Assembly (NCBI GenBank): GCA_030068145.1
Contig: JAPJBO010000491.1
Location: 62,001 to 126,000 of the forward strand
DNA length: 64,000 nt
Source: Diplonema papillatum
Lineage: Eukaryota; Euglenozoa; Diplonemea; Diplonemida; Diplonemidae
Direction: 5' to 3'
Part shown: positions 10,757 to 21,203 of the stretch, one piece after another
How positions within the stretch are numbered: position 1 is the first letter of the stretch
Layout of the letters: every line of letters begins with the position of its first letter
Made by a program: the position numbers and the translations under genes
The notes under the pieces: model-generated
Told to the model about the DNA's origin: nothing
Seen by the model: only the letters and a program-made list of their open reading frames with translations
Database searches by the model: none

Positions 10757-11040
10757 CTTGACGTAGCTGCTTCGACTCCGAATGGAAGGGAGGAAATATA
10801 GAGGTAGAGGGGAATACAATACAAACACAATCTGACTTGTTCTTCGCTTACACCGCCGTGTGTTGTTTTCTCACTCAGGACTTTGACGTGTTGTGTTTGT
10901 GTGATTTGTCGTGTAGGGATAGACCCGCATGACCTCACGTCCGTTCAACACGTGGTTCGGTAGATACAGCACTTGGGATCCCTTCTGTTCAGGCAGCATC
11001 GTCGAGCATTTCCTTTCAAGGTGGCGCTTATGTAAAGGAA
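10757..11040. repeat. dispersed repeat R3, copy 1
   Basis: Three copies (10757-11040, 11585-11875, 19738-20012) share the block order GACGTAGCTGCTTCGACTCC, AATACAA...CAAACACAATCTGA, TTTTCTCACTCAGGACTTT, GACCCGCATGACCTCACGTC, CACTTGGGATCCCTTC and GGCGCTTATGTAAA. Each ends in an A-rich run, as expected for a SINE-like retroposon. No RNA polymerase III box could be confirmed. Confidence 0.75.
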
Positions 11041-11194
11041 AAATGGGGGAAGAGGAAAAGACGAAGACGGGTGAGGAATGAGAGGAGAGCAGGACAAACA
11101 CTGCACGAACCGCGTACGTGTCACGCGGAGTGCCGAGTGCTGTGACACGCCCATCTGACGACAAGATAATGCTATTTTTTCCCGAGCGGAATTT

Positions 11195-11460
11195 GGTACC
11201 AGGGAAAGCCTGCTACACGGGAGCCAAGCTTCACGTGTTCGGCGGTACTGCAGAGCCACGGGCCTACGGGTCAACTGGCTACCAATTTCCCAAACTAAAG
11301 CATCAAGGCTTGGCGCACCTTGGGGCTTGGCGCTCGCGCTGAACACAAGCTCGTCGAGACGGTCAGCCGCAGGGCAGAGCGGACGGGGTTGTGACACTGT
11401 GCTGCCTCCGACTCAAGCTTTGCAAGCTGTGGTTGAGCGTCACGTTCCTGGACCAGGAGC
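11195..11460. repeat. dispersed repeat R4, copy 1
   Basis: A 255-265-bp element repeated at 20401-20655 and 23122-23385, over 90% alike. It starts GGTACCAGGGAAAGCCTGC and ends GTTCCTGGACCAGG. The two ends are imperfect inverted repeats (GGTACCAGGGAA against GGTCCAGGAAC), which fits a small MITE. It has no coding content. Confidence 0.75.
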
Positions 11461-11584
11461 GGCCTTTTTCTTCTTCTTCTTCCCGAGCGGAATAGTTGCT
11501 TTCTTCCACGAGGTAATACAGGTTGCCAACGAGGGTCCGTAGGGCTCGAGTGGCAATCTGGAAAAACGATGTGTAAATAAGAAA

Positions 11585-11875
11585 TACTCGACGTAGCTGC
11601 TTCGACTCCGAATGGAAGGGGGGAAATAGAGGTAAGGGGCAAATACAATGCAAACACAATCTGATTTGTTCTTCGCTTACACCACCGTGTGTTGTTTTCT
11701 CACTCAGGACTTTTGACCTGTTGTGTTTGTGTGATTTGTGGTGTAGGGTAGACCCGCATGACCTCACGTCCGTTCAACACGTGGTTCGGTAGTTACAGCA
11801 CTTGGGATCCCTTCTGATCTTTGTCGGGCAGCATCGTCGAGCATTTCCTTTCAAACTGGCGCTTATGTAAAAAAA
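11585..11875. repeat. dispersed repeat R3, copy 2
   Basis: Second copy of the R3 family. It lies directly after R4 copy 1 and ends in an A-run at about 11868-11877. Confidence 0.75.
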
Positions 11876-12339
11876 AACAACTTCTCGAGGTATGAGGGTT
11901 GCTTCACTGCGCAGCACCTGACTCTCATGCACACACACTGGCACACACACCAACAAGCTTGCTTGAGCGCTGAAGGCGCGTCTAGTGGGACTATCTTGTC
12001 CAGAGACAGCGATGCCTCCTCACCAATACCACGCAAACCGAGGTTGAAAAGGGGTAGTCACATGCACAAACAGGCTGTCCTCCGAACACCTAATCTTGTT
12101 TGCAGCTCTTCCTCCCCCCCTTTGTTGTGAAGGCCCGCTTTCGCGGTCTTTTCACCTGGATCACGTACCGGCCAGCTGCTTTTAAAGAGATGTTTCACTG
12201 GGGTTCTTCGTACTGCGTCTTGGCCTCTTTTTTCTCCACCGATAGCTATGTCGAGCCCACGACGGCAACAGGTAGGAGTCCAAAAGCGAAGCAACAACAC
12301 AGGCAGCCAAGCAGACCTCCCAGATAGGGGGGAACCTGC

Positions 12340-12512
12340 TGCGGTGAAGTAACGAAGCTCATCCGAGTGTCCGATGAACCCCTTGTCATTACCACCCAAC
12401 GACTGCGACGCGCGTGCAAAATGTCGGACGCTAGCGTCTGGCAAAGCATGCGTGACTCAGCCGTGTTTTAAAGAGGCATCGGCTCACTCTGTCAAAGGAC
12501 TATACCACGACG
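12340..12512. repeat. dispersed repeat R2, copy 2
   Basis: Partner of 10440-10620; see shared blocks there. Confidence 0.7.
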
Positions 12513-12562
12513 GCAGCAGGTAGACACAACGAGCATGACCTCAGGACAAGATATAGGATTCC

Positions 12563-12569
12563 ACACACA

Positions 12570-12660
<91 letters not shown>
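12563..12660. repeat. (CA)n microsatellite
   Basis: About 50 CA units, with CG interruptions at the left end. Confidence 0.95.
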
Positions 12661-12666
<6 letters not shown>

Positions 12667-12769
12667 CGATGAACTCCGGTCAACCTTTTTCGCCGATCAA
12701 ACCCTTTTTTCCCTTCTTCGACCCTGACCGAGTTTCGTGATCGACCTCGGCCAGGCCGATTGTTTCTTC

Positions 12770-13000
12770 TAGCGAAGATGTGGTCTAGAATGTCGGCGTT
12801 TTAAAATGTCTCCGGTTGACCGTAGAGGCTCGGCTTGGACGGGGGGGGATAGGTTGCCTAGCGTGTGCTTTACGGGTAGTGAAAGGTCCATCCATAATAT
12901 TATACTGGCACACCTTGACTATGGCTACCCGAGTTTGTGACCAATGAGGCCGACACCAAGAACTAATTCGCGTGTGAATTTCGTTGGCCCCCCCAGTTTA
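12770..13000. repeat. dispersed repeat R5 (GGAGACC-box element), copy 1
   Basis: It starts with TTTTAAAATGTCTCCGGTTG and continues to GACTATGGCTACCCGAG, TTTGTGACC, GACACCAAGAA and TTGGCCCCCCC. The same order is found at 20663-20845 and 24230-24445, so the short box described at 2380 and 7240 is the first part of a roughly 200-bp element. Confidence 0.7.
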
Positions 13001-14090
13001 ACTTTCTGGCGTTATTTGTGGATTAGAAGGGCGGTATTTTAAAGTTTCTGGTTAAACTTTCTGATCAACCACCAAAACACGCTGCCCATGTCTTGCTAAC
13101 CTGCGCAATACATTTTAACCCGCAAGATAGTTAAACCTCCCCTCTCGCATATAATTTACATCTATCTACGTCCAAGATATGCAAAAATATACACGGGATG
13201 TGAATTGGATACGAGTTTGGTACCGAAATTAGCCGATGATGTAAAGGTATGCAAAGTGTCTTCGGGTGCAAATGCATGCGAGTGGGGGGGTTAGTACTAA
13301 AAGCGGATGGGGCCACCTTTCACAAACGCACGGCGACCGCCTGGCGGCCTGGATCCTGATGCAAACGCGTTGGCATCCCTCCGGCCCCCAGAAGTCCTCC
13401 TGGATCATAAAGGACAAGCACATACACACACGCACACCCTCATTTTTCTAGCGTTTATTGTGGTTTAGAGGTTCGGTGTTTTCTTTTTGTATAAGCACCT
13501 AAATACTGGAGGAGGCTGCCAGCTGCAAAAGATCAAAGGAGGTAAATGTGCTGCAGCCCACACGAAACAAGGAGGTAAAAATGTGCTGCAGCCCACACGA
13601 CACACAGGTGAATCTGGGTGCAGTGGCGGGCGTAAGCGTTCAACAAAAAAGACCCACTTTGTAGTTGTATTGTTTATCCCCCTCTAGCCTCCTTCGAAGT
13701 AAGCACAAGCAGCCCCTCGAGTATTTCATTTCAGACTTTATGCAAGTTGCCCGGGGATAAATTCACCCCCTTTTAAGCGGAATACAGGTGGGAGGGGAAG
13801 GGTGCGGACGCAGACGGGTGTGGAAGTGGCAACACGAGGATTCTGTTCGGACGAAGAAATGCGTAGCTTTGTTGTTTTATTCGGGGTTTTTTTGTGCGGT
13901 CGACGATATACGTCGTTCGATGATGTCTGACGACTTTGTTTATTTGCTTGCTTTGTCTTCCTTGTGGACCTTTGATTCCTCCTTTCAAACAAAAACTTCT
14001 TCCTCTGGGACAATCCCCACTCACCAATCAGTTTTTTTTTTTTTTTTTTTTTTTTTACTTGTTTGCCGTCGAGGTGTCGTTTAGATGTGG
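13000..14090. other. region without recognised gene
   Basis: AT-richer, with a short duplication of AGGAGGTAAA...TGTGCTGCAGCCCACACGA (about 13540-13605) and a T-run at 14031-14055. No frame has a recognisable protein. R5-like fragments appear near 13030. Confidence 0.4.
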
Positions 14091-14154
14091 GTCTAAAATC
14101 GCTCCACGTCAATATTTGGTGCACGTTGAGTGCAGGAAAGTGCACTAGTTGAGC

Positions 14155-14400
14155 AGCGGCGGCCAAAGGTTTCCGCGACACCTGAAAACGAGGAACTCTT
14201 TCGCCAGTGACGGAGGGCCGGGGTCGAGGTCTTTTGCGCGGACTGCAACTTCCACTCGCCCCGGTGGGGCATCGGAGAGACTCCGGGTGCTAATTGAGCA
14301 GCACTTGCCGTAGCACCTGATGACGAGGAACTTTCTTTCGCCCGGTGACTAGGGCCGGTCAAGGTCTTGCACGGACTGGAGCATCGAAGAGACTTCAAGC
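14155..14400. repeat. about 125-bp diverged tandem duplication
   Basis: Two units share TTGAGCAGC, GACACCTGAAAACGAGGAAC / GCACCTGATGACGAGGAAC, CGCCAGTGACGGAGGGCCGG / CGCCCGGTGACTAGGGCCGG and GGACTG...CATCG.AGAGACT.C. Confidence 0.6.
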
Positions 14401-14439
14401 GGTGCGGATCGCACGGGGCTCACTCACTGTACTTCGACG

Positions 14440-14645
14440 AGGACAAGGCAGGCTGGTTTTACCCTGCCGACAGGTTCGCCCATGCCGACAGTAGTTGAGT
14501 ACTGCTGGAGAATCCAGCCGCATGCTTCTACAGATCGCATGGACCACTCACCATCACAGAATACACCCCGTCCGTGGGGACTTGGGGTTGTATCTTGGTG
14601 AGCCGGTCCACCCCCCAGCTGATACACTGCTGTAGTATACACAGG
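14440..14645. repeat. dispersed repeat R6, copy 1
   Basis: This segment is about 95% identical to 42025-42230. Shared blocks include GGCTGGTTTTACCCTGCCGA, AGTACTGCTGGAGAATCCAG and GGTGAGCCGGTCCACCCCCC. The second copy continues into CTGCTGTAGTATACA units. High identity points to recent movement. Confidence 0.75.
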
Positions 14646-14884
14646 GTGTCTCAAGCTGCACCGGCCCGCATGCACCCACGAGGTTGCAAGGGAGGGGCTT
14701 CAACAGACGAGCTTCGAAAGAGGAATTCCCGACCCACGGTACTTGGGTGGGCCGGCCCCCGGCGTACCAGCACGTTTTTAGAGTGCAAGTTCCCTTAGAG
14801 ATCCGGGGTTTTCATGGTCTACGGCCCACAATATCCAGACACTCGAAACGCTGGATACACATTCGGGCAGCGAACGAGACCTTG

Positions 14885-15140
14885 AGCCCCCCGTGAGCTG
14901 TTCGCGGCGGTGCCTTCGCGGGCGAAGCTTCCGCGGGGGTTCCTGTGGACGAAGGGTCCCATCGGCGAGTGGTGCCCGGAGCTCGCGAAGGACGTGCTGC
15001 CCTCGTGGCTGGCCCCAGGTGGGTGGATCCCCGCGGGGAGCAGATCTGCGGTGCCGAGCCCCGCAGCCGCGCCCCGCCCGAATTCGTCGCACGAAACCCC
15101 GCACCGTCGCGAGCCCAGCGGATGCGTAGGTGCCCTGCTG
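14885..15140. other. GC3-rich segment, possible orphan exon
   Basis: The plus-strand frame from about 14890 has very high GC in third positions and a protein-like, Trp-rich run (GFLWTKGPIGEWCPELAKD), but no ATG and no splice partner that can be proved. The minus-strand frame is also open and contains DEFGRG, which recalls the MutS Walker B motif, but nothing around it supports that reading. The family is not recognised. Confidence 0.25.
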
Positions 15141-15969
15141 GTGGTATCCACCGCTGCACCATGCTCGTGGGTTGTGTGTACACACCCACGAGTATGGCGC
15201 AGCACTTTATCCTGAAACTGGCAGGGCGCACGACAACAAACGCCAAGGACGCCTTGGGGAACGGAAGAGATAGTAGATAGAAAAGTTGCGGAGGTAAGTA
15301 ATAGTGGGCGAATGCGGTAATCATAGCGTGGATGCAAAGAGAGAGAGAGAGAGAGAGAGAGGAAGGCGGGTAGATTGGTTGGGTGCGGGTTTTTTTTTTT
15401 TTTTTTTTGGGTGGGGGGTTCTTTCTTTTTTTTCGTCTTTTTTTTTTTTTTTTCTTTTTTTTTGCCTGCTTCTTTTTATGCACTTGCTATTATTTTGCTC
15501 CCCCAGCATGCGAAACTCCCTGAGACACTCTCTCCCACCATGACGAGACGTCTGATACAGGAGGCAAAGTCATCTCTCAAGTTTATTTCTTGCGTTGCGA
15601 ATGGCAGCGTGGCGAACAACGCTCGATAACGTACGCGCATCTTTCGGGGTGGATATCTTACTAGCGAATTGCGATAATCTGTCTCCGGTCGTACGATAGA
15701 CTGCTGACGGACTGTGATAAACAGCGGCAGTTTCAGCTTAGTGCGAGTTTGATCAAAGTAACATCAAGGCAGCCCTTACAAAGACCAGCCACAGGCAACG
15801 CCGCGTAGGTGCGGGCTATTGACATTGGTCATCATGTTTCAAACCCCCGATTGCGCGTCACCTGGAAGCACCCAGAGGGTGTCGGTGGTACAAAGGTACA
15901 GTTGCCCGCAACCATCCGGCCATCAGCGGCAGGCAATTCGCTGCAGTTCCAGGAGATAGGGGTCGACAG

Positions 15970-16155
15970 GTGTGGATCAACTGTTCTCAAGGGACTGGCC
16001 TTCAGAGGCATTGGTGTGGATCAACTGTTCTCGAGGGACTGGCCTTCAGAGGTCTTGGGGGGGTCTTGGTGTGGATCAACTGTTCTCGAGGGACTGGCCT
16101 TCAGAGGTCTTGGTGTGGATCAACTGTTCTGAAGGTACTGGCCTTCAGAGGCTCG
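15970..16155. repeat. about 44-bp tandem repeat
   Basis: Four units of GTGTGGATCAACTGTTCT...GGGACTGGCCTTCAGAGG start near 15970, 16014, 16069 and 16113. Confidence 0.85.
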
Positions 16156-16294
16156 GGTACGCTGTGCCCAACCGGACCATCGGACCTGCCCGCCCACCAG
16201 TGTTGGATCCGATCGCACACAGGCTGGCAAGGCAGCCGGTTGGCCCGGCACCCACGTTACAGTACACGACCACCAGCAGCTCGAAGGACGTGTA

Positions 16295-16930
16295 GAACAC
16301 TGGCACGTCATAGAGCACCAACAGTATGAGCTGTCCTGCCCATTTGGTGGATCACAAGGCTGCACTAGCACGTCATAGCACCATCCCGCCCATTTGGTAG
16401 CTAGCAACGCTGCACTATCACATCATAGAGCCGCCCGTTTGGTAGCTCACAACGCTGCACTAGCACATCATAGAGCACCAACACAGTATGGGCTGCCCCG
16501 CCCATTTGGTGGATCACAAGACTGCACTAGCACGTCATAGCACCATCCCGCCCATTTGGTAGCTCGCAACGCTGCACTATCACATCATAGAGCCGCCCGT
16601 TTGGTAGCTCACAACGCTGCACTAGCACATCATAGAGCACCAACAGTATGGGCTGCCCCGCCCATTTGATAGATCACAAGGCTGCACAAGAACGTCATAG
16701 CACCATCCCGCCCATTTGGTAGCTCACAATGCTGCACTAGCACATCATAGAGCACCAACACAGTATGGGCTGCCCCGCCCATTTGATAGACCACAAGGCT
16801 GCACAAGCACGTCATAGCACCGTCCCGCCCATTTGGTAGCTCACAACGTTGCACTATCACATCATAGAGCCGCCCATTTGGTAGCTCACACCGCTGCACC
16901 AGCATGTCGTAGAGCACCAACAGTACGCGC
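16295..16930. repeat. higher-order tandem repeat
   Basis: A 45-60-bp base unit (CCCATTTGGTAGCTCACAAC, GCTGCACTAGCACATCATAG, AGCACCAACA) is arranged in larger blocks repeated at about 16330, 16500, 16660 and 16780. It runs straight into an inverted R1 copy at about 16960-17110. Confidence 0.85.
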
Positions 16931-17186
16931 TGTCCCGACGAGCTAGAACAGCTGCCGCCTGGCCAGCCAGGCTCACACCGCTGTCCTGTCTGCAGACACT
17001 CAGGTTCCGCGCTGATGATGGTCCGCCTTACGTGTCCGTGGCTCAAAGGACCGAAATACGGCGCTGAAGGGACCAGTGCGGTTGCACACGATCCATTCCA
17101 AGCACGTTCTTGCAATCCTCCCCCCTCATGAGGGCCGGGGAGGGGGCTACCAACTGGGCGCAGCTAAGACGACCCATGCTGCGTGA

Positions 17187-18135
17187 GCACGGGAGAACCC
17201 GTCTCAGGCAGGCAGAAGGACCGGCGACGCGGGAAAGTCACGCAGCGGGGAAGTGCAAGAATGTGCTTGGAATAGTTCTGTGCTCAACACTGCACCGTGT
17301 CTTCACATCTGCGCGGAACCTGAGAGTCTGCAGACAGCGGTGTGAGTCTGGATCGTCAAGCGGCTGTTCGTAGCTCATCACAGCCAGGACCTCTCACGCT
17401 ACGATAGCACGGGAGAACCCGTCTCAGGCAGGCAGAAGGACCGGCGACGCGGGAAAGTCACGCAGCGGGGAAGTGCAAGAATGTGCTTGGAATAGTTCTG
17501 TGCTCAACACTGCACCGTGTCTTCACATCTGCGCGGAACCTGAGAGTCTGCAGACAGCGGTGTGAGTCTGGATCGTCAAGCGGCTGTTCGTAGCTCATCA
17601 CAGCCAGGACCTCTCACGCTACGATAGCACGGGAGAACCCGTCTCAGGCAGGCAGAAGGACCGGCGACGCGGGAAAGTCACGCAGCGGGGAAGTGCAAGA
17701 ATGTGCTTGGAATAGTTCTGTGCTCAACACTGCACCGTGTCTTCACATCTGCGCGGAACCTGAGAGTCTGCAGACAGCGGTGTGAGTCTGGATCGTCAAG
17801 CGGCTGTTCGTAGCTCATCACAGCCAGGACCTCTCACGCTACGATAGCACGGGAGAACCCGTCTCAGGCAGGCAGAAGGACCGGCGACGCGGGAAAGTCA
17901 CTCAGCGGGGAAGTGCAAGAATGTGCTTGGAATAGTTCTGTGCTCAACACTGCACCGTGTCTTCACATCTGCGCGGAACCTGAAACTCTGCAGACAGCGG
18001 TGTGAGTCTGGATCGTCAAGCGGCTGTTCGTAGCTCATCACAGCCAGGACCTCTCACGCTACGATAGCACGGGAGAACCCGTCTCAGGCAGGCAGAAGGA
18101 CCGGCGACGCGGGAAAGTCACGCAGCGGGGGAAGT
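17187..18135. repeat. 220-bp tandem array of repeat R1
   Basis: Units begin at 17187, 17407, 17627 and 17847, and a partial one at 18067, with an exact 220-bp period and only a few base differences. The unit is an R1 element with its flank (CACGGGAGAACCCGTCTCAG). A dispersed element has become a local satellite. Confidence 0.9.
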
Positions 18136-18949
18136 GCAAGAATGTGCTTGGAATGGTTATGTACGCAACACTGCACCGTGTCTTCAGTCACACAGCCATC
18201 TGCGCGGAACCTGAGTGTCTGCAGACAGGACAGCGGTGTGAGTCTGGATCGGCAAGCGGCTGTTCGTAAATCATCACAGCCAGGGCCCCCCGTACGTCAC
18301 GGGGAGGAGGGGAGCGGAGGCACGAACGATGCTGATGCATGAGTCCGAGGAAGAAGGGCTGCTTCGCCCTGCCCGCCTCGCACTGCCCCACCCCAGAGCA
18401 CCGTTCACGGAGAAATGTCGATGGGAGAAGGGAACAAATATCCGGAGCTGGGGCTTGCACTGATAAACGAAGCAACGGACAACCAGCATCAACCGACCCA
18501 GGGTGACGAAAAGTGATGCGGCAAAGATTTCTTGCGTTTCTTCGCGTGCACAGGGTATAAACCTCTCTGGGGGTTCCTGCAGCACTTTTTCGTTGGCTCC
18601 ATTTTCTTCGTGTGCACCCGTTGTTCCGGAAATGTTCCCGTCGGTACGAATGTGCCTACATTACAAAAAAAGGAAAGGCGCGGATTACCAGGCTTACGCC
18701 CAGGCTCTTTATCAGATAGATAGGATGGTACCCTCGAAACCCCCGTATTGAGTAGTTCGTGCGTTTAAGTCGAACTATGAGTGCGTGAGCCCTTCCGAAG
18801 AAAGGTCCTCACACTGCGTAGTTCGTGCGGGGTTTGTGAAACGGCGAGGGCTACGTTTTATAAGTGTACTGGACTTTCTTTTGCCGCAGTGGCAAGTTAT
18901 ATAAGCCCTGTCAGGGACCGTTTAGACACTCAGTTAGCCAGCCAGCTGC

Positions 18950-19168
18950 ATATCATGCAGGGTCAAAACCTTGTGTCTTTTTGGAAATGGCCAAAAAAAA
19001 AAATTCCGGAAAAAAAATGGGTTTTTTGAATTTTAAAAGTTTGGAACAAACTCTGCAGTAATTTTTGAGGAAGTTGAGCAAAAAAAATTTTTCCCAAAAA
19101 AAATTTAGGGCTCCATCGGCCCCGCGGGAGCGTTTTAAAAGACACAAGGTTCTGACCCTGCATGATAT
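18950..19168. mobile_element. MITE M1, copy 1, about 27-bp terminal inverted repeats
   Basis: The ends are inverted repeats: ATGCAGGGTCAAAACCTTGT and onward to GTCTTTT on the left, AAAAGACACAAGG...TGACCCTGCAT on the right. The 160-bp interior is A/T-run-rich with no ORF. Copy 2 is at 63592-63809 and a solo right end is at about 20117-20148. Outside the shared core, both flanks are again inverted (ATATC / GATAT), so no direct target-site duplication is visible. Confidence 0.85.
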
Positions 19169-19348
19169 ATGGAGTATCAGGAGGTAGCCCTACCCCGTAT
19201 TGCGTAGCTCCCGCGTAGTTATTGCGTACTTTGTTACTTCGGTTTTCGGGGGGTACCATAGGAACGCACGAATATAGAAACGGCCCTTTCTGGGGGGCAG
19301 CTCGGACTGTGCAAGCACTCAAAGCTTTTAAGTATTTGTTTGTTTAGG

Positions 19349-19671
19349 CACACAGTGTGCTCTAGCGCCGAGAAGTGGAGGATTGAAACTGTGCGGTCCA
19401 TTTTGCGGGTGTGCCACACCCGCAAATCCACGTGTGCATCCAGTGTGATCACCTGTGCGGGCGGGTGTCCGCTGGATTCGCACTGGATTTGCGGCCCGAC
19501 ACTTGTTTCTTCGCGTGCACAGGGTATAAACCTCTCTGGGGGTGGGGGGTTTCCTGCAGCAGCTTTTTCGTTGGCTCCATTTTCTTCGTGTGCAACCGTT
19601 GTTCCGGAAATGTTCCCGTCGGTACAAATGTGCTTAACTTTGCCCCACCCGGTGCTGGAGTGCACATTGTG
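19349..19671. mobile_element. transposon-like element T1, copy 1
   Basis: The ends are inverted repeats of the type CACGGTGTGCTCCAGCACC, worn here to GTGTGCTCTAGCGCC on the left and GGTGCTGGAGTGCAC on the right. Next to the ends are TGCGGGTGTGCCACACCCGC palindromes. Its interior holds a sequence also present alone at 18530-18660 (CGCGTGCACAGGGTATAAAC). Other copies are at 25627-25943 and 26631-28710. Confidence 0.65.
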
Positions 19672-19737
19672 TAGAAATACACACAGGGTATGCGTGCGCT
19701 CGAGTAACGCGGTTCGCATGCCCTGTGTACTCGAAAA

Positions 19738-20012
19738 CACTCGACGTAGCTGCTTTGACTCCGAATGGAAGGGAGGAGATATAGAGGTAGAGGGGAAAAT
19801 ACAAGACAAACACAATCTGATTTGTTCTTCGCTTACACTACCGTGTGTTGCTTTCTCACTCAGGACTTTTGACCTTGTTGTGTTTGCGTGATTTGCCGTG
19901 TTGGGGTAGACCCGCATGACCTCACGTCCGTTCAACACGTACTTACAGCACTTGGGATCCCTTCGGTTCTTTGTCTAGCAGTTACTGTCGAGCATTTCTG
20001 GCGCTTATGTAA
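19738..20012. repeat. dispersed repeat R3, copy 3
   Basis: Third copy of R3, ending in a 14-base A-run. An R1 fragment follows at 20035-20105, then the solo M1 end. Confidence 0.75.
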
Positions 20013-20400
20013 AAAAAAAAAAAACGAGGGAAGGGGGATTGTAAGAACGTGCTTGGAATGGATGCGTGCTCAACACCGCACTGGCCCCGTCTGCGCCCTA
20101 TAGGCCACGAACACGTAAAGACACAAAGGTTTTGACCCTGCATGGTACGAAGACTGGAGCTAGACTAAAGACGGAAGTCCGACTTGCAGGACGAAGGCGC
20201 CGAGCTCAACTCCTTCAACAAAACCATTACCATGGTACCATGTAGGCACTGTGGCGCTTTGATTTAGTTGGTATGCTTCTTCATGGTTCATGCGGCAACA
20301 TGTCCTGGTTTAGACTGTTTCGTGCTTTATGGCCGGTCCTTTAGAGTCTCAGATCGGCCGTTTTGGTGTGTTTCGCTCTTTCCTTTTTATTGGCCGTCTT

Positions 20401-20655
20401 GGTACCAGGGGAAGCCTGCTACACGGGAGCCAAGCTTCTCGTGTTCGGCGGTACTGCAGAGCCACGGGCCTACGGGTCAAGTAGCTACCGATTTCCCAAA
20501 CTAAGCATCAAGGCTTGGCGCACCTTGGGGCTTGGCGCTCGTGCTGAACACAAGCTCGTCGAGACGGTCAGCCGCAGGGCAGGGTTGTGGCACTGTGCTG
20601 CCTCCGACTCAAGCTTTGCAAGCTGTGGTTGACCGTCACGTTCCTGGACCAGGAG
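20401..20655. repeat. dispersed repeat R4, copy 2
   Basis: Second copy of R4, followed directly by an R5 copy (20663-20845). Confidence 0.75.
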
Positions 20656-20662
20656 CGGCCTT

Positions 20663-20845
20663 TTTTAGCGTTTATTGTGGTTTAGAGGTTCGGTGTTTTA
20701 GGGTCTCCGGTTGACCATTGAGGCTGTGAGGCGGGTGGTAGGTATGCTTATACACTTTAACTACGGCTAGCCATGTTTGTAAGTGTTGCGACCGACACCA
20801 AGAAGAAATTCGCTTCGAATTTAGCCTTGGGCCCCCCACGCGCAT
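20663..20845. repeat. dispersed repeat R5, copy 2
   Basis: It carries GTTTTAGGGTCTCCGGTTGA, ACTACGGCTAGCCATG, GACCGACACCAAGAAGAAAT and CTTGGGCCCCCC. A further short repeat (about 20855-20910: TTGAGCATTGAGTTCT, AAGTGCCATCAAGGCAGGCG) recurs near 49295-49355. Confidence 0.7.
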
Positions 20846-21203
20846 GCATGTTGAGCATTGAGTTCTTTAAGGTGCAAGTGCCATCAAGGCAGGCGAGCAC
20901 TGCAAACCCGTCATGTTGAGCAGGGGTTGCCATGCAGCTCGTATCGGTCTGTAATATGCGTTCTTACTTTCTTTTAGGTTGAGGAGGACGTGCGGTGGGG
21001 AGGGTCGGGTAGTAGAAAGAGAAGGTTTGGCAACAGCAGGTGTAGTAGTAGTGGTGAAAACTCAGCAACTGGTTGTAGACCTAGCTGTAGTTTATGTGTG
21101 AACTGTTTGCTGCTAAAAAAAAAATTCTTTCTTGCGTAAGTGGCGACTGCTTGTTGTCCTCCGCAGTTAAGGTACTCTGAATGCACTCTGGCATCGTGGC
21201 TGG

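Noticed and set aside
14819-15120. MutS-like protein because of DEFGRG
   Set aside because: Only six residues match; no P-loop or flanking MutS sequence, and the opposite strand is equally open.
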